From the NCBI GenBank assembly GCA_964007475.1, contig OZ023273.1:123613812-123677811 (forward strand): a stretch of 64,000 bases of DNA, given 5' to 3'. The notes under the pieces are model-generated. The model saw only the letters and a list, made by a program, of their open reading frames with translations, did no database searches and was not told the DNA's origin. Below, one piece after another: positions 37,701 to 47,754 of this stretch; the stretch's first letter is position 1, and each line of letters opens with the position of its first letter. This stretch comes from Hybos culiciformis. Lineage: Eukaryota > Arthropoda > Insecta > Diptera > Hybotidae. The position numbers were made by a program, and so were the translations under genes.

Positions 37701-40700
37701 AAAACACATTTTGTGTTATATTTTATAATTCAATATCCAAAATATATATGTTTAACTATTTTTGCCAAAGACTATGGTAATATTATAAATAATTATTGAT
37801 AGCAAACTAAAAATGATTAAATATTAAATGTTTCTATTTATAAAATATATTGTATCATAAATATCATAATTATAATACATCTACCATAATTAAATATATA
37901 ATATTTATAGAAATAAAATGAATGAGCAGTAATTATTTTTATGCTAACATCAATCACACAAAACAAAATTTTTAAGCTTAAATCAATTTAACATATAATA
38001 ATATACACCTAAATAGGAAAATTCACAAACATAACTATATATATATACTTATACATAAACCTCATTGTTTTAACTCTGTTTAATAACATTAAGTGGTATA
38101 CATAAAATTATATATATGTACATTATATGTTATAAATAAGTATATTCATAATATTCATTGACTGAAATAAATATCTACAACATTTTACTTTATGACTTAA
38201 TTGCAATACTATTAATTTTTTTCATTTTTTTTTTACAAAAGCTACAATGAAATTACTATAAAATACTATAAAATATACTTGTAAACTTTCTTCACAATGA
38301 ATTAAATAAATTTAGTTAAAAAAAAAAACCCCCCCAAAATTTATTCATAAATTAAACACCTTTGAGCAAATACAATAGTATAAATATATGCATTTTATAT
38401 CTGACTAAAAATTTAACTCAAAGTGAAATTGATTAAATAAAAAAAAAATATAAAAAAAACTTTAAATACGTTTTGGGTAAATAAAATGTTAATATGCTTG
38501 AATAAATCTGAATAAAATATCTGTGTCCTTTATAGGAAAAAAAAAAAAAGATAACGTTCATTGTATACACAATATATTCTATGGATCAAATTTCGTTACA
38601 ATGCTCTGTCCATTGAATTATTTTAGAAAGGACACTGAGTTTTAGCAGAAACCTGTCCCTCTTATAAATATTATTACTCAAAGGTTAAACACAACGCACG
38701 TTCAATAAATTTTTTCCAAAGTGCAGAAAACTTTTAAAAAGATATTATTTACACAAAAAAAAAATAAACTAAAAAATTATAAAGAACTTGATCTAATTGT
38801 ATATATTGTATATATATATATTCATTTTATATATATATATAAAATGAATGCATCAAGGACATCTTTTATCACGTATAATTTTTGTTACAAAATACATTTC
38901 ATTAAAAGGATTTTCATACTTTATCTTGTATACATTTTATTAACATTTTTGATACAAATTGATGTTACGTAAATGTATGTTAAATATATGTATCAATGTT
39001 ATGTATAGGATAGGTATCTATAGACACAAAAAAAAAATATTAATTTGAAAATTGTAAACCACATCTAAAACACCAGATATACATTTGCACAATTTATGCG
39101 GTTCCATATTATGAAGTATTTAAAAAAACAAAAAATATTATTTTTTATGTTATTTTTGCTTTTTGTTTAAAGTTAATAAATCCCAAAGTGATTTGTAGCG
39201 TATATCGGTTTTATATTATATATACTTACAAAATATACATACATTCATTTTTTTTTTACAGACAAAAAAAAAATGTTAAATACTTTTTAATATATTCAGA
39301 ATTTTATTAGGAAAAAAAAAATTTATGTACATTTAAAAAGTTAAATTTAAAATTATTTTTTATGTTAATGGTGTAAAAAAAATAGTGTATATATGTAGGC
39401 ATTTGTATATGATACGAAATAACATTTTTTTTTTTTGAGATTTTTATGACGGTGGAAGCCTTCCTTTTTTTATATATGTAACCACAAAAAATATGAAAAA
39501 TAAAAAAATTAAATTATGACTTTATTTTATAAAGAATCTTCCTCAAAAGAAATAAATTAGCATAAAAAATGATTTTCTCTTCCATAAAGATGAACTTAAT
39601 TATTTTTATGTAAACTAGAAAAATTATGTATTTATGCATATTTTTAAACTATATACGGATTAATGAAGGAGCTTACAGCAAAAATTATTATAATTATTAT
39701 TTTTTAACATGCTCAACTAAGCTGAGGCGCGTGGACTTCCATCTCGGTCTATATTTCTTATGAATTTGTTTTTGCATCCTTCCAAATATCATACTAGTAT
39801 TGAAAAAAAACTCACATTATCATCAAGGTTGATTTTTTTAAATAAGAAAATATAAAACTTTTACCAAATACTTATTATAACCGACTGTTTATTTTTTGAC
39901 AGCATTGATTCGAAAATATTTTTTAATATATAGATAAATTTTCTTTAAAACTCGTCAATTTCAACAACTTAGACACCGCATGATATTTTTATAGTTTGAG
40001 CGTAATATTAATTATTTTTAGTTTAGCATAAAATATTTTATAAGCTATTTTTTAACCAAAAATCTTTCTAAAATGTATTTTAAAGTATACCATGTATAAT
40101 ATTATGTACAAATTTACATTACAAACATGTGTTGTATATAAAAACATGTACGTATGTTCAAACGAAAAATAAAATAAGACTTTTCTTACTTACTTCTTAG
40201 AAATAAAAAAAAATACGAAAGCTTTTTATTATCATTTGCCTAAAAGCAGAACCTTTTATCAATCAAGATTTTCTTTTACTTGGGGTCTGAAAAAAAAATT
40301 TTTTCCCAAACTTCTTGCATAATTTCATGTAATTTTTCTTTTTTCTTTCATTATTCTTACCTGAAAGATTTTCGTTTAGAGATTTATGGAAATATAATAT
40401 TATTATTATTGTGTAGGAAAATATTATCTTTTTGATAAAAAAAAATAAAATAAAATTAAAATACCTTTCATTATACTAACATTTTATTTCTTATTGGCAA
40501 TCTTAATAAAATATTGTTTTCTTTTTGCTTCATTAAATTTTTATTTCCATTAAAGAAATCAATTGCAGCATAAATGATTTTATTTGTATTATTATTTTTT
40601 TTTTTTTGTGATTTATACTTTACTCACATTACTACATATTTTTATATTTACTATTTCTATTTTTTATTTGAATTTAAATAATTATCAAAATTTAAGTAAA

Positions 40701-41033
40701 AAATTGTAGTTAGTATATAACACACTTTTAACGTTTTAACTGTGTATGGAAAATTTCTGTAAATAAAAATCTCAATCTAATTAGCTTTACATTTTTACAT
40801 TTTAATTGACATATTAAAATAGTTATTGGATTGTTTTCTGTATAATTGTTGGAGAACCAATTTCTATAAAACAATAATAATAATAATAATTAAATAAAAT
40901 GTGCTGTAAACTTATTCAATACAACATAAAAATGTCCTTAAAAATTCTTAAAAAAAAAAAAATTGTGATAAAATAATGATTTTTATAAAAAAAAAAGTAT
41001 ATACAGTACTTCAATAAGTAGCTCTGGTAAAGG
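34720..41033. other. Homopolymer-dense AT-rich tract
   Basis: No supported gene in 6.3 kb. The sequence is AT-rich with very frequent A or T runs, particularly 35100-37600, and an AAT microsatellite at 35229-35249. The ATG frames (64-84 codons) consist largely of Phe, Lys, Ile and Tyr. A perfect palindrome at 38820-38849 is listed separately. A short GC-richer patch at 39718-39750 contains nothing I recognise. Confidence 0.7.
38820..38849. repeat. 30-bp perfect palindrome
   Basis: ATTCATTTTATATAT is followed immediately by its exact complement ATATATAAAATGAAT with no loop. The central part is TA alternation. The outer ATTCATTTT/AAAATGAAT arms give it non-trivial complementarity. Confidence 0.85.
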
Positions 41034-41649
41034 GTATAAAGCAGTGCTGTCCAACCAACGGCCCGCGGGCCATCATCCGGCCCACGGAGTCTTTTAACCC
41101 GGCCCGTTAACTTTGGTTTGAAATTCAAAATGTTTCTCTAATATTTTTGTAATATGTAAAAAAAAAATTGTAATGGAAATTTTCTACTTTCAAATCAAGA
41201 TTTACTGCATAAAATTCAAATTATTTATTTCAACTTAAAAATTTTCTATTCTTAGATTTGATATTTGGAATGGAACGTGGTTAATTCGTTCCACATAAAT
41301 TTCGGGTGACATAAATTTCGGGTGATAGTTAAGAAATCAGATTAAGTGGATGTTGCCAGTAGTTTAACTTCTCTAAAAAAATTAATTCAAGGTCATCAAG
41401 ATCATCATCATCACTGACAAAAGATCATCACAAAAAGATATCATTATAAATACAACATAATTTATATTATTTAATTTAATTTTTTTCTTGTGTATAAACT
41501 TATTATTTACATTATTAATTTGAAGTAATTTTAATAATAAATATATTTTAATTTGTTTAAAAAAAAAAAATTTACTTTTGGCCCGCGGAACAAACTAAAT
41601 TTTCGAAACGGCCCATTTTCAATTTAAGTTGGATACCTCTGGTATAAAG
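41034..41649. mobile_element. 600-bp non-autonomous hAT element with 8-bp duplication
   Basis: The element spans 41042-41641. It is flanked by identical 8-bp target duplications, gtataaag (41034-41041 and 41642-41649). It starts CAGTGCTGTCCAAC and, read from the other end, starts CAGAGGTATCCAAC, an imperfect terminal inverted repeat of about 15 bp. GC-rich subterminal sequence repeats the theme: GGCCCGCGGGCC, a perfect 12-bp palindrome at 41060-41071, is mirrored by GGCCCGCGG near the right end (41580-41588). CAG...CTG-type ends, 8-bp duplications and GGCCCGC-rich subterminal regions are characteristic of animal hAT elements. The interior is AT-rich and encodes no transposase. It contains a 16-bp tandem duplication at 41293-41324. 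The 70-codon minus-strand frame at 41128-40916 crosses the left boundary and is not a gene. Confidence 0.92.
41293..41324. repeat. 16-bp tandem duplication inside the hAT element
   Basis: ACATAAATTTCGGGTG occurs twice head-to-tail without mismatch. It may be a copy-specific duplication useful for telling copies of this element apart. Confidence 0.85.
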
Positions 41650-42007
41650 TATTAAAAGTAATGAAATTGTATATTATACACTGAAAAACTATATATGTAC
41701 ATATAAATATAAATCAACCAAGTCGTTTAGTTTTTGAGTATATAATAAAGTAGATTTCAGAATATTATTCTCGTCAACCAAAACAGTTATCACAATTAGA
41801 AATATTTGAAGCATAAAGTGCGCATTTCAAACTTTTTGTTAAAAGAAAAAAAAATTGTACTTATAAGTTAGACAATGACATCAACTCAAACATTCAAATA
41901 TGTTGAAAATTTTAAAACCTGAATTGCATTTTTTTAAAAAAAATTTAAAGTGTACTCATGGATTTTAAATTTAATTTATAATTAGGTTTCTACAAATTGC
42001 AGTGTAA

Positions 42008-42154
42008 AAAAATAATCTGAAAGAACTAGAAAGCACCAGACTCGGACTACCGTCTAAAATCCTTAACCTTCTTGACTGCCAACTGAATATGCACGGTAAC
42101 ACCTTTCGAAATTATACATTTGATGATGTGCCCACCACAAAGCTAGAGATATAA
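42008..42154 (+). other. Unassigned 48-codon coding-like frame
   Basis: A frame runs from just after a TAA (42005-42007) to TAA at 42152-42154. An in-frame ATG occurs at 42089, and an acceptor-like ttgcag ends at 42002. The reading (for example STRLGLPSKILNLLDCQLNM) is balanced and Leu-spaced, faintly like a leucine-rich repeat (LxLxxN), but too short to assign. Candidate terminal exon, pseudogene fragment or chance. Confidence 0.2.
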
Positions 42155-43412
42155 TAAAAAAAAACAAGTCATATAAGTTTAATATTCCGTGTGTGAGGAT
42201 TCTGAAAAGTAATCTATTTGATGGGATAGAAATATAAATTTTTTTTTTTTTTATTTAGCTGACTTTTTATCTTTTATTTTCAGAAATATAAATGTGTATA
42301 TAGTCATTTTAATATCAACACGCATTCATGATAATGAATTTTATTTTTCACTTTATTTCTATTTTCCAACTACTTAAGCACAGACAATTTTCGCCACAAA
42401 AATATTTCATTACGTTTATTTTATTTTTCTACTTTAATAGATTAAAAAGAAACAATATTGAAGAAAAAAAAATATGAGGATCAATCATTTATAATTTTTT
42501 CCATAATTTTTTTATGGATTTGTAAAAAAGTATAAGTTTGAAAATCAATGAAAAGACCCAAATCGCGTTTCGAACACTTAACGATCACAATATTTATTTA
42601 CATAACATATATAAGGTTGTATAGTTACAGTGTAAAGTAAACAAAATATCAAAAAAAATTAAAATTTTCAATTAATGCTGTAACTTTTAAAAATATGCTC
42701 ACGGTTTTTCGTTAGGAATATTTTAATATTTATCAAAACAAATGTGTGTATACGAACGAACGAGAAAACATAATGTTTATAGTTCTTGAAATCGATTGTT
42801 ATTCACATTTGCAATTATAATTTTTAAATTTTTTTTTTTTTATTTTTCCTGAACATTTAAAAGGGTCCTTGTCTGGGAAATGAAATTACATTAAAAATGC
42901 GTTTTTATTTTTTTATGGATCTAGGACGTGACCTTTATTTTGTATTCATATGAGGAAACAAGTGAAAATATATATAATATGTTTTACATAATGTTAATGT
43001 GACATTTATTTTTTTTTTTTTTTATTTTAAAAACAGGTACGAAATTCGATTAAAATTTCTTTGTTATTTCCTATAGGAAGATGAATAGTATATGACTTTA
43101 ATAAATGCCCTATATGATATTTTTTATTAACTTGTAGACGCATATCAAAATTTTATAAAGTTGTGGGATGTATAATACAACTTTGTATAGGAAGCAATCT
43201 AGATTGAATTTTCAGTTTGGTCAGAAGCAGCTCTTATTTAATGTCAAACTATTCACAACAATATCCTAACAATTCATCCTTTTATTGTTGTTCTGTCTTC
43301 ACAAAAAATCTGTACAGGATATGAAGCTATAATATAAAAAGAAGTACAAAGTTTATTCAAACAAAAATAATATGAAATTTATCATCATTCGGTACTCAAT
43401 ATTAATAAATTC

Positions 43413-43438
<26 letters not shown>
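43413..43438. repeat. AT dinucleotide microsatellite
   Basis: Thirteen uninterrupted AT units. Confidence 0.95.
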
Positions 43439-43443
<5 letters not shown>

Positions 43444-44189
43444 TATTCGAAATTAGAGCTTCGCTTCTCTTATTACTATAAATATTCTATTTTTTTAGTA
43501 CACCTACCTGCCTATACAATTTGGTAAATTGATTCAAAATAACCATTCAACAACATAAAAATATTTTTTAAAAGGTGCTCATTATATTTTATATTTAGAA
43601 AATAAAATATATTGCAAATGTTTCATTTATTTAGAAATTTATTTAATGGTCATTAAAAAAATACATATAATTATATCAATATAAAATTACATTTAAAATT
43701 CAGAATTTTGAATGGTGTTCATATATATAAAAATGTTACATTTTATGTTTATCAGAATTACATAAATAAATTGTTTCTAATTAAATTATTAAATTATATG
43801 CAATTTTGATTCTAAATATTTTTTTTAATAATTAATTAATTAAATAAAATATATAGGAAAAAAAAGTATTATAATACAATTTAGTTCGTTATAGTATATA
43901 TGGTTTATTTAATATTTCATAATAGTTTTATGCTATATGTTCATTTTAGTAAATTATTATATCTTTTATTGAAATTAAAGATTTTTGGAATTATAAAAAT
44001 GAAGTAAATAGAAAACAACATAAATGAGAGAATATTCTAAATTCTAAAAGAAAAGTAATTAAATAAAAAACTCAATTCTTCAACTAAAATTATGTGTAGA
44101 ATAAAAAAAAATTTTAAGTTTTTAAAAGGTGCTATTATTTCATTACATACTATTATTTCATGAATAAAAATATAATCATCTCAAGTTAG

Positions 44190-44282
44190 GAAGTGTTATT
44201 AGACATTTGGCACCCCGAATCAGGAGACAACTATATGCTACCGGCTGTTGAAAAACATTCAGATCAAGCAGACTCATTCTAA
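44190..44282 (+). other. Unassigned 30-codon coding-like frame
   Basis: A frame opens directly after TAG (44187-44189, also an acceptor-like AG) and runs 30 codons to TAA at 44280-44282. It reads in part LDIWHPESGDNYMLPAVEKH, a composition quite unlike the surrounding AT-rich chance frames. No family is recognised. It may be a small exon or an old coding fragment. There is no ATG at its beginning. Confidence 0.18.
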
Positions 44283-44764
44283 GAGCACAATTATATCATT
44301 TTTTAAATTGCCTAGACCTAGATGCTTAATTCGAAATCGAGTTTAATCAATTAAAAGGAAATTATCAGATCTAATCTCAAAATTCAAGAGTTCGAATGTG
44401 ATTTGATGTAAATATTACTTAAATCTCCCCATATAACTATATATTTCAAAGTTTTAATTTACACTTTATAAAAGATGAAAACAAAATAATTTAAATATAT
44501 ATTTTTTCAAGTTTATACTTCTTTAGGCGCGTTGTATGATATAATTGAGTAATTCTGTAGGGGGTAAAATTTTTTTTTCGGAGACTCATTCGACATTCGA
44601 GTTCGAAATCGCGACATGGTTTTTTGACGTTTCAATACTCAAAAAAATGAGTGGTCCACTCAATATTCATTTGTCATTTATAAAAACAAAATAATTTGGC
44701 GCGACAAATTTAAATTCAAATTATTTTTTAAAAATCTTTCGTTTACAAACTAAAATTTATTTAT

Positions 44765-45127
44765 CAAAATAGGTAGCTCCGGTTAAATGAAGATTACCTG
44801 CCGAAAAATTTTAGGTCAGGGAGCTATGGTTAGGTCGTGCCGGCTCAAAATATACAAAAAAAAATTTTTTTTCAAAATAGGTAGCTCCGGTGAAATAAAG
44901 ATTACCTGCCGAAACATTTTTGGGTAGGGAGCTACGGTTAGGTCGTGCCGGCTGAAAATATGTTAAAAAAATTTTTTTCCAAAATAGGTAGCTCCGGTGA
45001 AATAATTAGATTACCTGACCAAAAATTTTGGGTACGGAGCTACAGTTAGGGTCTTCCCGGCTCAAAATATAACAAAAAAATTTTTTTTCAAAATAGGTAG
45101 CTCGGGTGAAATAAAGATTATCTACCC
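44765..45127. repeat. 108-bp tandem repeat, about 3.4 copies
   Basis: Units begin CAAAATAGGTAGCTCCGG at 44765, 44873, 44980 and 45089 (periods 108, 107, 109). Each contains GATTACCTG, GGAGCTA(C/T)GGTTAGG and GTGCCGGCTCAAAATAT or close variants, and ends in an A-run followed by a T-run. The fourth copy is intact only for its first 40 bp, to about 45127, where the 12-bp minisatellite begins. Part of a further unit appears on the far side of the minisatellite. No coding potential. Confidence 0.9.
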
Positions 45128-45822
45128 AAAAAAAGGAAGGAAGTGAGGGCGGCAGTAAGGGCTGAAGAGAGGTCGGAAGGGAGGGCTGTAGAGAGGTCGG
45201 AAGGGAGGACGGAAGTGCGAGCGGAAGTGAGGGCGGAAGTGAGGGCGGAAGGGAGGGTGGAAGTGAGGGCAGGGCGGAAGTGAGGGCGGAAGTGAGGGCG
45301 GAAGTGAGGGCGGAAGTGAGGGCGGAAGTGAGGGCGGAAGTGAGGGCGGAAGTGAGGGCGGAAGTTAGGACGGAAGTGAGGGCGGAAGTGAGGGCGGAAG
45401 TGAGGGCGGAAGTGAGGGCGGAAGTGAGGGCGGAAGTGAGGGCGGAAGTGAGGGCGGAAGTGAGGGCGGAAGTGAGGGCGGAAGTGAGGGCGGAAGTGAG
45501 GGCGGAAGTGAGGGCGGAAGTGAGGGCGGAAGTGAGGGCGGAAGTGAGGGCGGAAGTGAGGGCGGAAGTGAGGGCGGAAGTGAGGGCGGAAGTGAGGGCG
45601 GAAGTGAGGGCGGAAGTGAGGGCGGAAGTGAGGGCGGAAGTGGGGCGGAAGTGAGGGCAGAAGTGAGGGCGGAAGTGAGAGCGGAAGTGAGAGCGGAAGT
45701 GAGGGCGGAAGTGAGGGCGGAAGTGAGGGCGGAAGTGAGGGCGGAAGTGAGGGCGGAAGTGAGGGCGGAAGTGAGGGCGGAAGTGAGGGCAGAAGTGAGG
45801 GCGGAAGTGAGGGTGGAATTAC
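45128..45822. repeat. GC-rich 12-bp minisatellite, about 57 units
   Basis: A near-perfect array of GGGCGGAAGTGA. Edge units are degenerate (GAAGAGAGGTCG, GGAAGGGAGGAC near 45150-45220; single-base variants at 45650-45822), while 45280-45640 is almost uniform. One 11-bp unit near 45641 and an extra GGGCA at about 45268 shift phase. The strand shown is strongly purine-biased. Because 12 is a multiple of three, every frame is periodic. Hence there are long meaningless open frames on both strands, such as repeated Arg-Ala-Glu-Val on plus and Leu-Pro-Pro-Ser or His-Phe-Arg-Pro on minus, up to 257 codons. These have no unique sequence and should not be annotated as proteins. Each regular unit contains CGGAAGTG, the ETS-factor core. 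Confidence 0.95.
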
Positions 45823-45888
45823 ATAACCAAAAATGTTGCATAGGGATCTAAGGTTAGAGTCTTCCCTGCTTAAAATATCCAAAAAAAA
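45823..45888. repeat. Partial 108-bp unit right of the minisatellite
   Basis: The sequence ATTACATAACCAAAAATGTT followed by TAGGGATCTAAGGTTAGAGTC, TTCCCTGCTTAAAATAT and an A-run aligns with the second half of the 108-bp unit (GATTACCTGACCAAAAATTTT, GGAGCTACAGTTAGGGTC, TTCCCGGCTCAAAATAT). It is about 75-80% similar by eye. This places the minisatellite inside the older array. Confidence 0.8.
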
Positions 45889-46123
45889 CACACGCAGCAG
45901 TCATAGGAACTGCCTAAATAAGTTAATACTTAAAAGCTTTAAACTATGAAATAACAGTAGCTACAAATGATGGGCTGCTCAGTACAAAATGTAAATTAAA
46001 ATAAAAATCAGTTAATAAGTCGAAAAGCAGTCCATTATTTGTAGCCATTGTTACTTCATAGTTTCAAGCTTTTATGTATAAACTTCTTTCGGCAGTTCCT
46101 ATGACTGCTTCGTGTGTTTTTTT
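45881..46123. mobile_element. Inverted-repeat element with 91-bp arms
   Basis: The left arm at 45889-45979 (starting CACACGCAGCAGTCATAGGA) and the right arm at 46026-46116 are inverted copies matching at about 80 of 91 positions without gaps. The spacer is 46 bp. The complementarity extends outward into A8 on the left and T7 on the right. Most differences are A/G or T/C, leaving G:T-pairable hairpins. Long arms with a short centre fit a foldback MITE. No target duplication is evident, and the left end coincides exactly with the end of the 108-bp repeat unit. The two could therefore be parts of one composite element. Confidence 0.75.
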
Positions 46124-47734
46124 ATTATTATTATTACCGTTCTAACAATTTACAAATTTTTATTAATTCTGATATTAGAATACTATAGTAGAATATGAAA
46201 TTCAAAAAGTTTTTATTTTCAAACTTGTCATAATTTAAAGTTTGAAATTTTTACATTATATATCACCTACCTTGATTTTTACATACTTCAAACTGAACGA
46301 ATAAGAACATTTTATTATCACAATATTTTTGTTTTTTATTCCCTCATCAAATTTTGTAATAACAAAAAATATTAATACTTAATATGTATAATGTATGTAT
46401 ATTAAAAAACAAACATAGACACATAATGTAAGAAATTTCAAATATTTTTCGCGATTTTAAAGTAAAAAAAATATAGGTATATAAGTGTATATAAACATAA
46501 AAAGAAGTATATAATATTTATTTGCATGTAGGAAAAATTATATAAATCGGGGTTTTTTGTTTTTTTTTTTGTTTACCTTATCAAAATAATTTTCCATAGT
46601 AGTAATATCGAAAAGTTTCATTTTATATTCAAAGTCTCTTCTAAAACATCTAAAGTGAAAAATTTGCTCAAGGGAAAAATATAAGAAAACATGTTATTGA
46701 AATAAAAAAATAAAAAAAAATAGCAACCAAAATAAAGCATGTTCTTAAATAGCATTTGAATTCGCTAACACTGATGATGATGGTAAAAAATAAAATAAAA
46801 AAATACATTAACTCAACATACAAAGCATATTATAATTTTTTTCCCTGTAACCAAACTTGTATCATTTACATGACTTTTAGCTTAAATTTTATGTTATAAA
46901 TGTCAAATATATAACAATAATAAAAAATTATTTTAGAATAACGAATAATATTTATCTGAGGCGAAATAAAAAAATTGACCTTTGCAGAAATTACAAATAA
47001 CCTAAAACTGATGAAATTTATTTTCTCTGTTCTTTGAATGTCTACTTTATATCATAATCTTTGCTAGGTAATTTAAAATTCAATAAATCAGCTCATGATT
47101 TTATTGTAAAATTTTCAAAGATATTAGTTTTTATGGAATTGTATATGGAATGTACTTATTGAAGCGTGGATCAAAAATGTATGAAAATGTATGCATTCAA
47201 AACATTAACTTAAAAATATTAATATGGAAATTAATGCAACATTAGCTGCTATAATTATAAAATTATATTATAATATTTCTTAAAGCCTCAACTTCAAATT
47301 CAAAATTAACATAAAATCATCTTAGTATAGTAATTAACATAAAATTATGTACATAGATTCACATAATAATATGTATAAATAATGTATTATTCAAATATGA
47401 GGCTACAGAAACTAAGAAGAAAAATTTTAATTTAAAGAACTGCATTAACGGTACCACAATAATAACTATAAAATGCAACTAAGAATTTTTAACAACCATA
47501 TGTCTTCATATGAATCAAATTTGCATACATAAAAATCAACATAAATATCATGGTTAAATTTTTTATGATTCTATTCACACAATGATTTTAAAGATGCGAT
47601 ATTTCAAGATAGTGAAACTGCAACACTTTCAATTTATCTTCCAAAATTTTAATTTCTATTCTGTTCCATTTATCCATATTCTGAAAAAACAAGAGAAAAT
47701 ATAGAACGATCAACAGGTTAACCTTAAAACATTG

Positions 47735-47754
47735 TTATTATTATTATTATTATT
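47735..47754. repeat. TTA microsatellite
   Basis: About seven TTA units, uninterrupted. Confidence 0.9.

Larger units (their letters stand above)
41650..44764. other. AT-rich tract with two short open frames
   Basis: No supported gene. It contains two coding-like short frames (42008-42154 and 44190-44282), a 26-bp AT microsatellite (43413-43438) and, at about 44520-44720, a GC-richer stretch. That stretch includes the perfect 15-bp palindrome TGAGTGGTCCACTCA (44648-44662) just before the 108-bp repeat array. It might be the left part of the element that carries the array, but I could not define an end. Confidence 0.6.

Noticed and set aside
40916..41128. 70-codon minus-strand frame with a Gly/Arg/Pro-rich start
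   Set aside because: The start is the GC-rich end of the hAT element and the rest is AT-rich flank, so the frame crosses a transposon boundary.
44765..45822. Tandem arrays considered as a CRISPR array
   Set aside because: Units are contiguous with no unique spacers, and the context is eukaryotic.
45118..45891. Open frames of up to 257 codons on both strands encoding [12 protein letters not shown] or Arg-Ala-Glu-Val repeats
   Set aside because: They are forced by a 12-bp tandem repeat whose period is a multiple of three. All three minus-strand frames stay open, there is no unique sequence, and frames switch at irregular units.
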